Positions 37,100 through 47,276 of a stretch of 64,000 nucleotides of DNA are shown here, in pieces (position 1 is the stretch's first letter; each line of letters starts with the position of its first letter). Source of the DNA: an uncultured Prochlorococcus sp. (lineage in GTDB: Bacteria > Cyanobacteriota > Cyanobacteriia > PCC-6307 > Cyanobiaceae); contig CAJWWR010000001.1 of assembly GCA_913048245.1 (NCBI GenBank), positions 19,918 through 83,917 on the forward strand. The letters run 5' to 3'. The notes beneath the pieces were generated by a model that did no database searches, was not told the DNA's origin, and was given only the letters and a program-made list of their open reading frames with translations. A program made the position numbers and the translations under genes.

Positions 37100-37639
37100 T
37101 TAAAGTTCTAATAGACCCTTTGGGGGATTTATAATTAAGAATTTATTTTTTATATCTATCTCTGGGATTATTTCATTTACAAAAGGTACTAAAACCTCTT
37201 TATTTGTTTCAATAAGTCTTATTGTTAATAAACTATTTTTTTCATTATTAAAGTCGCATACTTCTCCAATGATTTTTAATTCGTTATTTTCAAATATTTT
37301 TACTTTTAAGTTTATGAGTTGAGACATGTGAAATTCTCCTTCTTTTAATGTGGGTATGTCGTTACTTTTAACTAATAATTTATAATTTCTAAGGCTTTCA
37401 GCTGAATTTCTGTTATTGATGTTTTTCAAACTAATAATAAAAATATCTGTACCTGGTTTGTGTGAACCGGAAATTAGTTCATAAGAGATAGGATCTTCAT
37501 TATTTATTCTTAGCCATCTTTCTCCAGGTTTCGTAAATCTTTCTTCGAAGTCACTTAAAGATTTAACTTTTAATTTACCATCAATGCCATGGGGTGATGT
37601 TATTTCTCCAATAATTAGCCATTCATCTTGACCTGCCAT
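37100..37639 (-). CDS. rimM: 16S rRNA processing protein RimM
   Basis: [29 protein letters not shown]-terminal [30 protein letters not shown]. Confidence 0.96.
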   Translation of the reverse strand: MAGQDEWLIIGEITSPHGIDGKLKVKSLSDFEERFTKPGERWLRINNEDPISYELISGSHKPGTDIFIISLKNINNRNSAESLRNYKLLVKSNDIPTLKEGEFHMSQLINLKVKIFENNELKIIGEVCDFNNEKNSLLTIRLIETNKEVLVPFVNEIIPEIDIKNKFLIINPPKGLLEL

Positions 37640-37669
37640 AGTATTCTTAATTTATATTTGAAGGAAATT

Positions 37670-37855
37670 ATGGAAAATTTAGCAAAGCCAATTCTTCCTG
37701 GTTGTGTGGTTCGTGTATCTGATGATAATTCTATTTATAAAGGGTATAAAGGTTTTGTTCAACGTGTTACTACAAAAAAAGCTGCCGTATTATTTGAAGG
37801 TGGTAATTGGGATAAACTAGTTACATTTGCTTTAAGTGATTTAGATTTAGTTTAA
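37670..37855 (+). CDS. ndhS: NAD(P)H-quinone oxidoreductase subunit S-like protein
   Basis: PILPGCVVRVSDDNSIYKGYKGFVQRVTTKKAAVLFEGGNWDKLVTFALSDLDLV resembles cyanobacterial NdhS; ORF extends to 37628, ATG at 37670 likelier. Confidence 0.75.
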   Translation: MENLAKPILPGCVVRVSDDNSIYKGYKGFVQRVTTKKAAVLFEGGNWDKLVTFALSDLDLV

Positions 37856-38607
37856 TTAAAATGTACTTCATCTTTCATAACTTTTTCTAAGGCTACATAA
37901 GCAGCATTTTTTTCTGCTTGTTTATGTGATTTACCAAAAGATGTAGCGATTAATTTTCCCAAAATAGACAATTCACAACAAAATCTATTTGAATCTCCGT
38001 GTATTTTTGATACTTCTTTGATTTGATATTTAGGTAGATCAATTTTCTTTTGTTGACACCATTCTTGCAACGAAGACTTCGCGTTAAATAGGTGAGGTGA
38101 CTCTAAAATTATTCTTGAATCAACTAGCCAGTATTGATCTAGCCATAAATTAATTTCTGAAATCGAATTGAAACTTTTATATATTGCTCCGATTAATGCT
38201 TCAGCAGTTTCGGCAATAATTGTATCTTTTGAATAGTTATCTCTTAGTGCTTGTTTTCCAACAATAATTATCTTTTCGAGGTTAATTTTTTTTCCTAGTT
38301 TTGTTAACCATTCATCGCTTACAATTTGGGCTCTTAGCTCTGATCTTTTTCCTACATCTATCTTTTTGTAGTTATGATCTATAAATTCAGATGCAGCTAA
38401 TCTGAGTACAGCATCTCCAAAGAATTCCAACTTTTCATGGCTTTTATTTTTATGTGCAGATGAGTGAGTTAATGACTCATCGATATAACCAAGCATTTTA
38501 AGATCTTTATTAATTAATCCTTTTTCAAAGCGCTTTGATTTAATATTTAAATTCTTTAAAAAATCAATTAGATTTTCAATTCTTATATCATCAAGTCCAG
38601 AATTCAT
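37852..38607 (-). CDS. rnc: Ribonuclease III
   Basis: LTHSSAHKNKSHEKLEFFGDAVLRLAASEFI signature; C-terminal dsRBD. Confidence 0.95.
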   Translation of the reverse strand: MNSGLDDIRIENLIDFLKNLNIKSKRFEKGLINKDLKMLGYIDESLTHSSAHKNKSHEKLEFFGDAVLRLAASEFIDHNYKKIDVGKRSELRAQIVSDEWLTKLGKKINLEKIIIVGKQALRDNYSKDTIIAETAEALIGAIYKSFNSISEINLWLDQYWLVDSRIILESPHLFNAKSSLQEWCQQKKIDLPKYQIKEVSKIHGDSNRFCCELSILGKLIATSFGKSHKQAEKNAAYVALEKVMKDEVHFN

Positions 38608-38632
38608 TGATATTAATAATGAAACTTTAAAG

Positions 38633-39020
38633 AGAAGCAGGTCATAAGCCGGGTTCTGTTCACTTTAAAAATATTAAAGCGGGTAATCATCTATCTAGGA
38701 CTGGAATTACTTCTCAGCCTCAAGCGGCGCTAATAAGTAGACTTTAACAATGGCATTAAGTCTACTTAGCCTTGCTCCCAGCCGGGGTTTACCTAGCCAA
38801 TACCTCTCAATATTGCTGGTGCGCTCTTACCGCACCTTTGCACCCTTGCCATACTTATAAAAGTATTAGGCGGTATGTTTCTGTGGCACTATCCTCACGG
38901 TTTCCCGCACTGGGAATTACCCAGCAAGCTTAGCCATGTGGGAGCCCGGACTTTCCTCAAAAAAGTTTTATTTCGTTTCCAAAATAAAACTTTTTTGCGA
39001 TTACCTCTCCTGCTTCACTT
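38633..39020 (-). ncRNA. rnpB: RNase P RNA (bacterial type)
   Basis: Minus strand contains GAGGAAAGTCCGGGCTCCC (CR I) and GAACAGAACCCGGCTTATGACCTGCTTC (3' end); P1 arms GAAGCAGG/CCTGCTTC pair. Ends approximate. Confidence 0.96.
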
Positions 39021-39054
39021 AGCATAATGCTTATCATAAAAAAAAACAGTCTCT

Positions 39055-39128
<74 letters not shown>

Positions 39129-39207
39129 TAAATTTAATAAACTATATTTAGTATGCGTGCAAACATGCTACTCTGTAGCTAGCGTATATATAAGTAATAA
39201 GTCTTTT

Positions 39208-39537
39208 ATGGCAAAGCTACATGACATGCGTTTAAAACTCTTGGTACAACAAGAGCATGAGCGTATTGCAAAATCCCAGCCTGGTGATTTAGATTTGTCT
39301 GTTGTTCAGGCAAGGTGTTTATGTTGGTTAGCTTTGTTAGCAGAAGCTCATGAAGATCAAGCTAATGATGCAGAAAAAAGAGGAGATGCAGAACAGGCGA
39401 TGGGTTGGTTTGCTGATTCTATGCGTTTAAGAGATGTAATTAACCTAGTGACTAGTATTGAAATACCTTTGCCAGATAGTCCAGAAATAACAGACGAAAA
39501 TGACGGTTTTTATAGTGATCCCACTATAAATGCATAA
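39208..39537 (+). CDS. Conserved hypothetical protein
   Basis: ORF with ATG at 39208 (MAKLHDMRLKLLVQQEHERIAKSQPGDLDLS); ORF extends to 39157. Confidence 0.65.
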   Translation: MAKLHDMRLKLLVQQEHERIAKSQPGDLDLSVVQARCLCWLALLAEAHEDQANDAEKRGDAEQAMGWFADSMRLRDVINLVTSIEIPLPDSPEITDENDGFYSDPTINA

Positions 39538-39567
39538 TTAATGTAATGATATTAATAGCAATACTTT

Positions 39568-40032
39568 ATGAAATTGTCGGAACAACCTTGTCAATGTGCA
39601 GATTGTCAAAGATTTTATCGTGAACATGATCGCCTAATAAGACAGTTTCCTACTTTAAAACAACAACAGGAATTGAATTGGGCTTCAATTCAATCATTTA
39701 GAACTTTATGCGGAAAAGTTTCAGAAGAGTTGCAAAAGAATATCTCAGAATTAGAGAATGATTGCTCAAATTTAGGAACTCAGAATAAGTTAAGTATTTC
39801 TGAAGTTACAGAGGCTCTTTCTGAAATAGAGAATATAAATGCACATTTATACTCCATAGAGGCTTTGATGGAGAGGATATTTGAAGTGAGAGTTTCCGAT
39901 GAAATAGAGGCCAAATTTAAGGAGGTAGCAGGAGAAATAGCACCAGATCCTTTAAATATAGATAGATTGATTTTAAATAGATTATTTCACCAGGCACCTG
40001 ATTCGCCTGATAAAAAGACAAATTCTAATTAG
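39568..40032 (+). CDS. Hypothetical protein with N-terminal Cys cluster and coiled-coil-like body
   Basis: MKLSEQPCQCADCQRFYREHDRLI...; intact ORF in gene-dense context. Confidence 0.6.
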   Translation: MKLSEQPCQCADCQRFYREHDRLIRQFPTLKQQQELNWASIQSFRTLCGKVSEELQKNISELENDCSNLGTQNKLSISEVTEALSEIENINAHLYSIEALMERIFEVRVSDEIEAKFKEVAGEIAPDPLNIDRLILNRLFHQAPDSPDKKTNSN

Positions 40033-40038
40033 AGATAG

Positions 40039-42585
40039 CTATTCAATATCACAAGTAATTTCAACTGGCATTGGTGAAACCTTCCAAATAGATTTGCAAT
40101 ATTCTTTTATTGATCTGTCTGACGAAAAATATCCTGATCTTGCTATGTTTAACAATGCCATTTTGTTCCATTTCTTTTTATCAATCCAGGCCTTGCTAAC
40201 AATATCTTGGGTTTTTAAATAATCGTCAAAATCTGCCATTACAAAAAATGGGTCACTACCTTTAAGACTATTTAAGAGGGGTTTGAATAAATCTTTATCA
40301 CCATTACTGAAATGTCCAATTTCAATTAACTGAATGACCTCTTTTAATTCAGATGAGCTTTCGATATATGATTTAGGGGAATATCCTGAAAGTTTAAGAT
40401 CCATGATTTGACTTTCGGTTTTTCCAAAAAGAAAGAAATTTTCAGGTTTTACTAATTCCCTCAACTCAACATTGGCGCCATCCAAAGTACCAATTGTAAG
40501 AGCTCCATTCATTGCAAACTTCATATTACCTGTTCCGGAAGCTTCTTTACCTGCAGTTGAAATTTGTTCTGACAAATCAGTGGCTGGGTAAACTATTTCT
40601 CCAAGCTTTACATTATAGTCTGGTAAAAATACGACCCTTAAAAGGCCATCCATATCTGGATCAGAATTCACAACATCAGCAATACCATTAATGAATCTAA
40701 TCATTAATTTTGCCATGAAATAACCTGGAGCTGCTTTGCCTCCAAAAATTATTGTTCTAGGAGCAATATTTGTATTTTTACCATTTTTAATTCTTAAATA
40801 TTGGGCAATTATCTGAAGAGCATTTAAATGTTGTCTTTTATATTGATGAATTCTTTTAACTTGTACATCAAATAAGCTTGAAGGATCAACTAAAATACCA
40901 GTCTTTGAGTGAATAAAGTTTGATAATTTTCTTTTCCCTTCTAGTTTTGTGTTTTGGAATTTGTTGAGAAATTCATAGTCATTCTGTTTTTTTTCTAGAT
41001 TTTTCAGAAGTCTCATGTCGGTGATCCAATTAGCTCCGATTTCTTTCTCCAGAAGCTCTGCTAAGTTAGGATTTGCAAGTGCCACCCATCTTCTTGGGGT
41101 AACTCCATTAGTTACATTAGTAAATTTTTCGGGCCACAATTCTGCAAATTCTGGTAGAAGTTGTCTTTTTATCAAATCAGAGTGCAGTGCTGCCACGCCG
41201 TTAATATGATGAGCTCCAATTGTTGCAAGGTGTGCCATTCTTACTGATTTAGACCCTTCTTCATCAATAATCGATAATTTCCTAAGAATTTTGTCATCAC
41301 CTGGGTAACGTAACCTCACTTGTTGCAAAAATCTCCAATTTATTTCGTAAATAATTTCAAGATGCCTTGGTAATAGATCATTAAACAAATGAAGATCCCA
41401 TTTTTCTAGAGCTTCAGGCAAAAGAGTGTGATTAGTATATGCAACTGATTGATTTGTAATGCTCCAGGCCTTTTCCCATTCAACATGGTACTGGTCTATT
41501 AGCAATCGCATTAATTCAGCCACTGCGATAGCTGGATGCGTATCATTGAGTTGAACGGTCCAATGTCTTGAGAAATCTGTAATTGGAATTGATCTTTTTT
41601 CTAGACTTTTCAACATATCTTGAAGTGAGCAACTTACGAAAAAATGTTGTTGCTTTAAACGTAGTCTTCTCCCTTCATCTGTACCATCATTAGGATATAA
41701 GACTTTAGAGAGTGTTTCAGATGCAACTTTTTCTTCTACAGCTCCATAATAATCTCCAATATTAAAGGCATAAAAATCAAAACTTTCTGTAGCATCTGCG
41801 CGCCAAAGTCTCAATCTATCGCATGTATTTACTCTATAACCAAGCACTGGTACATCATGTGGTACACCAATTGCATGCTCGTAAGGGATCCATCTAGATC
41901 TGTAATTTCCCTTGTCATCTCTATAACTTTCAGTCCTTCCTCCGAATCCAACAAAACATGATTCATCTGGTTGAGGTAATTCCCAAGGCCAACCTCCTTT
42001 GAGCCATTTATCAGTTACTTCTACTTGCCAGCCATCTCTTATTAATTGATTAAAAATACCAAATTCATATCTAATTCCATAACCTACAGCAGGTACTTGC
42101 AGGGAAGCTAAAGATTCCATATAGCATGCTGCTAGTCTACCAAGCCCCCCATTGCCAAGACCTGGTTCTTCCTCTACTTCAAGAATTTGATTTAACGATT
42201 CAATACCAAATCTTTTGAGAGCTTCTTCTGCTTCTTTAGTTATTCCAAGATTTAAAAGATTATTACTTAGTTGAGGACCTATCAGAAATTCAGCTGATAA
42301 ATAAGCAACGGTTTTTTGAGGTTTTTTTCTTATCAACTCTTGACTGGCTAAATAACGAGTCATCAATCTATCTTTGACAGCGTAACTTAAAGCCATGTAA
42401 AGATCATGTGAACTAGCAGAGGTAGCTAATTTACCAAGAGTAAAGAATAAATGAGATGTCATTCCTTTGAAAACAGCATCTGAATCCATTCCAGCCTTTT
42501 CTGAATCTAAGTAACATCCAGGAGTTGGAAGTCTTAAATCAAAAGGTTCGTTACTGTTCATTGCTTTACTCATATAAATTGACAA
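40039..42585 (-). CDS. glgP: Glycogen phosphorylase
   Basis: TVAYLSAEFLIGPQLSNNLLNLG, FDVQVKRIHQYKRQHLNALQII, STAGKEASGTGNMKFAMNGALTIGTLDGANVE. Confidence 0.99.
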   Translation of the reverse strand: MSIYMSKAMNSNEPFDLRLPTPGCYLDSEKAGMDSDAVFKGMTSHLFFTLGKLATSASSHDLYMALSYAVKDRLMTRYLASQELIRKKPQKTVAYLSAEFLIGPQLSNNLLNLGITKEAEEALKRFGIESLNQILEVEEEPGLGNGGLGRLAACYMESLASLQVPAVGYGIRYEFGIFNQLIRDGWQVEVTDKWLKGGWPWELPQPDESCFVGFGGRTESYRDDKGNYRSRWIPYEHAIGVPHDVPVLGYRVNTCDRLRLWRADATESFDFYAFNIGDYYGAVEEKVASETLSKVLYPNDGTDEGRRLRLKQQHFFVSCSLQDMLKSLEKRSIPITDFSRHWTVQLNDTHPAIAVAELMRLLIDQYHVEWEKAWSITNQSVAYTNHTLLPEALEKWDLHLFNDLLPRHLEIIYEINWRFLQQVRLRYPGDDKILRKLSIIDEEGSKSVRMAHLATIGAHHINGVAALHSDLIKRQLLPEFAELWPEKFTNVTNGVTPRRWVALANPNLAELLEKEIGANWITDMRLLKNLEKKQNDYEFLNKFQNTKLEGKRKLSNFIHSKTGILVDPSSLFDVQVKRIHQYKRQHLNALQIIAQYLRIKNGKNTNIAPRTIIFGGKAAPGYFMAKLMIRFINGIADVVNSDPDMDGLLRVVFLPDYNVKLGEIVYPATDLSEQISTAGKEASGTGNMKFAMNGALTIGTLDGANVELRELVKPENFFLFGKTESQIMDLKLSGYSPKSYIESSSELKEVIQLIEIGHFSNGDKDLFKPLLNSLKGSDPFFVMADFDDYLKTQDIVSKAWIDKKKWNKMALLNIARSGYFSSDRSIKEYCKSIWKVSPMPVEITCDIE

Positions 42586-42725
42586 TAGCGATAATTAGAA
42601 AATATTCTGCTTTGTAACTGCAGATCCACACTTGTTTATAATTTTTTTATTTTTTTGACATATTTACTCAACGGGGCATGTTATCAACTATGTTCCAATA
42701 AGGATTATTAATTTTCAATCAAAAA

Positions 42726-44093
42726 ATGTATTATTTGCTTGCTGAACTAAGTGCTCATGACTTAGAAGTGGCAGAGACTCTGATAGGAGTTATAAGATTT
42801 CTGTTAATATTTTTAGCTGCTAGAGCACTTGCTGAGGTTTTGGTCAGACTAAGTTTACCTACTATTGTGGGAGAACTTTTAGCGGGAGTCGTAATAGGCG
42901 CATCAGGTTTCCATCTATTAATACCACCCTCAGCTCATACTGAGTTAAATCAAGGATTGGTAAATGTAATAAGTTCTCTAGCTTCCATACCTCCTGAAGC
43001 TGTTCCTGAAGTATATTTTGAAAGTTTTCCTTCTCTTCAAGCTGTTGCAACACTTGGTTTATATGCACTTCTTTTCTTAACAGGTTTAGAAAGTGAACTA
43101 GAAGAATTAGTAGCAGTTGGTGCCCAAGCATTTACTGTTGCCATGGCAGGAGTAATTTTGCCTTTTGCTTTTGGAACTCTTGGATTAATGTTTATTTTTC
43201 AGGTAGATTTAATTCCTGCAGTTTTTGCTGGAGCGTCTATGACCGCAACTAGCATTGGTATTACAGCAAGTGTCTTTGGCGAATTAGGATATTTGAAAAC
43301 CAGAGAAGGCCAAATTGTTATAGGTGCAGCAGTTTTGGATGATATCTTAGGCATTGTTATACTCGCAGTTGTTGTAGCTCTTGCTGCAGGTGGTTCCCTA
43401 GAAATAGCCCCTATAATTAAATTAGTTGCCGCTGCGGTGGTTTTTGTAATCGCTGCAATTGCATTAAGTAGAACCGCGGCTCCCGCATTTGATTGGCTCC
43501 TTGATAGATTAAAAGCTCCAGGAGCAGTTGTTGTAGCATCTTTTGTAATACTTGTTTTATGTTGCTTCGTAGCTACAGCAATAGGGCTTGAAGCGGCTTT
43601 AGGTGCTTTTGCCGCTGGACTAATCCTAAGTAGTTCTAAAAATAATCATGCTATTCAACAATCAGTTTTGCCATTAGTTTCATTATTCGCAACTATCTTT
43701 TTTGTGTTAGTTGGCGCTGGTATGGATTTATCGGTTATCAATCCACTTGATCCGTCGAGTAGATCTGCGCTGATAGTAGCTGGGTTTTTGTTGGTTGTTG
43801 CAATTATTGGAAAAATTGCTGCTGGATGGGTATTTTCAAGTGATAAGCCAACAAATAGATTGGTTGTTGGCTTAGGAATGATGCCTAGAGGGGAGGTTGG
43901 TTTAATTTTTCTTGGCCTAGGAACAAGTGCTGGTTTGTTAACTCCTTCTTTAGAGGCGGCTATTCTTTTAATGGTTATTGGTACCACATTCCTTGCCCCT
44001 GTTCTATTACGAATTGTTCTTAAAGATAAGCCTCCTGGTGGGGATAATAAAATTTCAGATGATGTTGCGGCTGATCCTGTCGGTCTTCTTTAA
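42726..44093 (+). CDS. CPA2 family Na+/H+ antiporter
   Basis: LPTIVGELLAGVVIGASG, ILGIVILAVVVALAAGG, GLGMMPRGEVGLIFLGLGTSAGLL. Confidence 0.92.
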   Translation: MYYLLAELSAHDLEVAETLIGVIRFLLIFLAARALAEVLVRLSLPTIVGELLAGVVIGASGFHLLIPPSAHTELNQGLVNVISSLASIPPEAVPEVYFESFPSLQAVATLGLYALLFLTGLESELEELVAVGAQAFTVAMAGVILPFAFGTLGLMFIFQVDLIPAVFAGASMTATSIGITASVFGELGYLKTREGQIVIGAAVLDDILGIVILAVVVALAAGGSLEIAPIIKLVAAAVVFVIAAIALSRTAAPAFDWLLDRLKAPGAVVVASFVILVLCCFVATAIGLEAALGAFAAGLILSSSKNNHAIQQSVLPLVSLFATIFFVLVGAGMDLSVINPLDPSSRSALIVAGFLLVVAIIGKIAAGWVFSSDKPTNRLVVGLGMMPRGEVGLIFLGLGTSAGLLTPSLEAAILLMVIGTTFLAPVLLRIVLKDKPPGGDNKISDDVAADPVGLL

Positions 44094-44141
44094 TAAATAA
44101 TTCTACTAGAATAGTTGAAGGCAATATTAATTCTCAGATAA

Positions 44142-45047
44142 ATGGACAAAACCGTACTAACTAGAAATGAAGTGAACTATTCATGGAATTTTTTAAATTA
44201 TCCAATACATACTGTATCTTCTAAACCTGAGAAAACTACTTCATCAAATGATTATGCGATTTTATTAATACATGGCTTTGGTGCTTCTACTGATCATTGG
44301 CGTTTTAATATTCCCGTTTTAAGTACAAAATATGAAGTGCATGCGATAGATCTTTTAGGGTTTGGGAAAAGCCCAAAACCAGAAGATATAGATTACTCAG
44401 GCACTTTATGGAAAGACCAGGTTATTGCCTATGTTAGAGAAAAAATTGAAAAACCTACTATTATCGTTGGGAATTCACTAGGCGGCTATGCGGCTTTAGC
44501 AGCTGGAGCAGAATTAAATGAACTCACTGCAGGAGTTATTTTATTAAATGCCGCTGGCTATTTTAGTGAAGAAAAAACAATTAAGAAAAATATACTGCAG
44601 ACTTCAATTGAAACTGTTGCAGGAATATTTCTGAAAAATATTGTTCTTCAACGTTTAATTTTCGAAAATATGAGAAATCCAAAAAATATTAAAAAAACTT
44701 TAAACCAAGTTTATGTCGATAAAAAAAATGTTGATGATTTTTTGGTGAGTTCAATAAGAAAACCATCATTAGATTATGGCGCCTTTAATGTCTTTAGAAG
44801 TGTATTTAATCCATCCGGTCCTCAAGGATTGCCTTTAGATAAATTATTTGCGGAATTAGACTCACCTTTGTTACTACTTTGGGGGGGGAAAGATCCATGG
44901 ATGAATACTCCAAAAAAAAGAAATCTATATAAAAAATTTACACCAAACAATACCACTGAAATTATCTTGGATGCTGGACATTGTCCTCATGATGAAATAC
45001 CTGAGTTAGTAAATCAGCATATACTTGATTGGGTTGATACTCTCTAA
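44142..45047 (+). CDS. Alpha/beta hydrolase
   Basis: LLIHGFGASTDHWRFNIPVLSTKYEVHAIDLLGFGKSPKP, GNSLGGYAAL, GHCPHDEIPELV. Confidence 0.9.
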   Translation: MDKTVLTRNEVNYSWNFLNYPIHTVSSKPEKTTSSNDYAILLIHGFGASTDHWRFNIPVLSTKYEVHAIDLLGFGKSPKPEDIDYSGTLWKDQVIAYVREKIEKPTIIVGNSLGGYAALAAGAELNELTAGVILLNAAGYFSEEKTIKKNILQTSIETVAGIFLKNIVLQRLIFENMRNPKNIKKTLNQVYVDKKNVDDFLVSSIRKPSLDYGAFNVFRSVFNPSGPQGLPLDKLFAELDSPLLLLWGGKDPWMNTPKKRNLYKKFTPNNTTEIILDAGHCPHDEIPELVNQHILDWVDTL

Positions 45048-45055
45048 CAATTATT

Positions 45056-45910
45056 TTGCCACTTCACTTAAAAAAAGAAAATGAAGGGATTTATATTCTT
45101 CAATTAGACGATACTAACTATATTGAATTTTGCCCTGATAGGGGAGGTTTAATAACAAAATGGATTTGTAATTCCGAAAGTATTTTGTACTTTGATAAAA
45201 AAAGATTTCTAGATAAGGGAAAAAGTGTTAGGGGAGGAATACCAATTTTATTCCCTATTTGTGGGAGTCTTTCTGGCCCTAATTCAATATTCAATGAGGA
45301 TTTAGAGCTAATGCCTCAGCATGGATTTGCTAGAGATCTAAAATGGGAACATGTAATTAATATTCAGAATAATTCATTAAACTTTTTTTTAGTAGATAAT
45401 TCAACTACCAAGAAATATTATCCATATAAATTTGAAGTTGATATTCGAGTAACTTTGGGAATTAATAAATTAGATTTCGAAATAATAATCACTAACAAAA
45501 GTAATACATGTATGCCAATAAATTTTGGATTACATCCATATTTTAATATTTCAAGTTTTAATAATATAATTTTTCCTAATTTTCCTAAAATTTGTCAGAA
45601 TCAAACTAATAATACCTTGGTAAATACTGGCGATTTATTGAAAAATATTCATCAAGGAATTGATTTGCTGATGTATTCTCCTGGTGAGAGTTTGTTTAGA
45701 GATTATGAATTTAAAAGAGAAATTTTAATATCTCATCCTTATCCGTTTGACATTAATGTTATTTGGAGTGATCCTCCAAGAAAAATGATTTGCATAGAAC
45801 CGTGGACTAGTCCACGGAATTCTTTATTAGATGGGATTAGAAGAATAGATATTGCTCCATGCAGTTCCCAAAGATTATTTACTTCAATAAAAGTTAAAAA
45901 GTTTGAATAG
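45056..45910 (+). CDS. Aldose-1-epimerase / galactose mutarotase-like protein
   Basis: TTG start; GGLITKWICNSESILYFDKKRF, RGGIPILFPICGSL, NFGLHPYFN, CIEPWTSPRNSL. Confidence 0.88.
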   Translation: MPLHLKKENEGIYILQLDDTNYIEFCPDRGGLITKWICNSESILYFDKKRFLDKGKSVRGGIPILFPICGSLSGPNSIFNEDLELMPQHGFARDLKWEHVINIQNNSLNFFLVDNSTTKKYYPYKFEVDIRVTLGINKLDFEIIITNKSNTCMPINFGLHPYFNISSFNNIIFPNFPKICQNQTNNTLVNTGDLLKNIHQGIDLLMYSPGESLFRDYEFKREILISHPYPFDINVIWSDPPRKMICIEPWTSPRNSLLDGIRRIDIAPCSSQRLFTSIKVKKFE

Positions 45911-45918
45911 CAAAAAAT

Positions 45919-47271
45919 ATGAAGATAATAGTTTTTGATGATGATCCAACTGGCTCTCAAACTGTAAATGACTGCTTACTATTGTTGAAATGGGACTATA
46001 AAACATTACTTAAGGGATTAAAGCATAATTCTAATATTCTTTTTATTCTTGCGAATACCAGAGCTCTATCGGAGTTTCAAGCAAAGGAAAGATTAAAAGA
46101 GATTTGTGAGTCTCTACTGAATGTATTTCATCGTGAAGGGTATAGGAAGGAAGATTTTATTTTCGTTAGTAGAGGAGACTCTACCTTAAGGGGGCACAAT
46201 TATATTGAGCCAAATCAATTAAATAAATTGTTAGGTCCATTTGATGCTACATTTCATATTCCTGCTTTTATAGAAGGCAATCGGGTGACTATAGGAGGAG
46301 AACATTTCGTTGATAATGTTCCCGCACATATGACTATTTATTCTAAGGATAAAATCTTTGGTTATGAAACTAATAATATAAAAAAAATTTTATGTCAAAA
46401 GAGTAATAATAAGCTTGGCTTTAGAAATATCAATAATTTATTTCTTTCTGATTTAGATCTACTGGAAATAAAGAGAAGTAATAATATTTATAGGAGAATT
46501 TTGAGTTTCAAAAATAATAGTCAAGTAATTGTAGATGCTAACGATTACAAGTATTTGGAGAAATTATCTTCTTTCATCCATTCTGCGAAGGAAGAGAAAA
46601 GATTTCTTTTTCGAACCTCAGCAAGTTTTTTAACTGCTCTATCCGGTAAAAATCGAAAGAGTAAAGATTATAAATTCTTCTCGAATCTTAGAAGAAAAAA
46701 TAAAGAGGATCAATTTTTAAAAGGGTTAATAGTCGTTGGCTCAGTTGTAGACAATACAAATATTCAATTAAAGAAATTGTTAGATAATAATTCATTGATA
46801 TCGATTGAATTAAATGTGGAAGAATTTCATAGAATTATTTCTTTGCAAGAGAGTGAGAGCGATCTGCTTAATTTAAAAACCTTACTAAAGGATAAAATTA
46901 GAGCATGCTTAAGAGGATCTTATACACCAGTTCTTTATACATCAAGGAGACAAATGTTCTTTGATAACTATGATGAGCAGATTTATTTTTATAATTCTCT
47001 ATCAAAATTTATTGCCGAATTGATTGGCTTACTAAGTCATGAAATAGGTTATTTAATTTCTAAGGGTGGAATAACATCGAATACTATTTTGAGTCATGGA
47101 TTAAATTCGGATATAGTTTATCTGCAGGGTCAAATAATTAATGGAGTATCAATAGTGGAGGCAAAAATTGTAGATGAAAAACATATTTTGCCAGTGGTAA
47201 CTTTTCCTGGGAATATTGGAAATGAATATAGCCTGCTAAAGGTTTGGAAAATACTAGAGGGATTGCAGTAA
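45919..47271 (+). CDS. DUF1537 / four-carbon acid sugar kinase family protein
   Basis: IIVFDDDPTGSQTVNDCLLLLKWD, SRGDSTLRGHNYIEPNQL, ISKGGITSNTIL, VVTFPGNIGNEYSLLKVWKIL. Confidence 0.85.
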   Translation: MKIIVFDDDPTGSQTVNDCLLLLKWDYKTLLKGLKHNSNILFILANTRALSEFQAKERLKEICESLLNVFHREGYRKEDFIFVSRGDSTLRGHNYIEPNQLNKLLGPFDATFHIPAFIEGNRVTIGGEHFVDNVPAHMTIYSKDKIFGYETNNIKKILCQKSNNKLGFRNINNLFLSDLDLLEIKRSNNIYRRILSFKNNSQVIVDANDYKYLEKLSSFIHSAKEEKRFLFRTSASFLTALSGKNRKSKDYKFFSNLRRKNKEDQFLKGLIVVGSVVDNTNIQLKKLLDNNSLISIELNVEEFHRIISLQESESDLLNLKTLLKDKIRACLRGSYTPVLYTSRRQMFFDNYDEQIYFYNSLSKFIAELIGLLSHEIGYLISKGGITSNTILSHGLNSDIVYLQGQIINGVSIVEAKIVDEKHILPVVTFPGNIGNEYSLLKVWKILEGLQ

Positions 47272-47276
47272 ATAAT

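Noticed and set aside
43655-43987. 110-aa minus-strand ORF
   Set aside because: Antisense in the Na+/H+ antiporter gene; no independent support.
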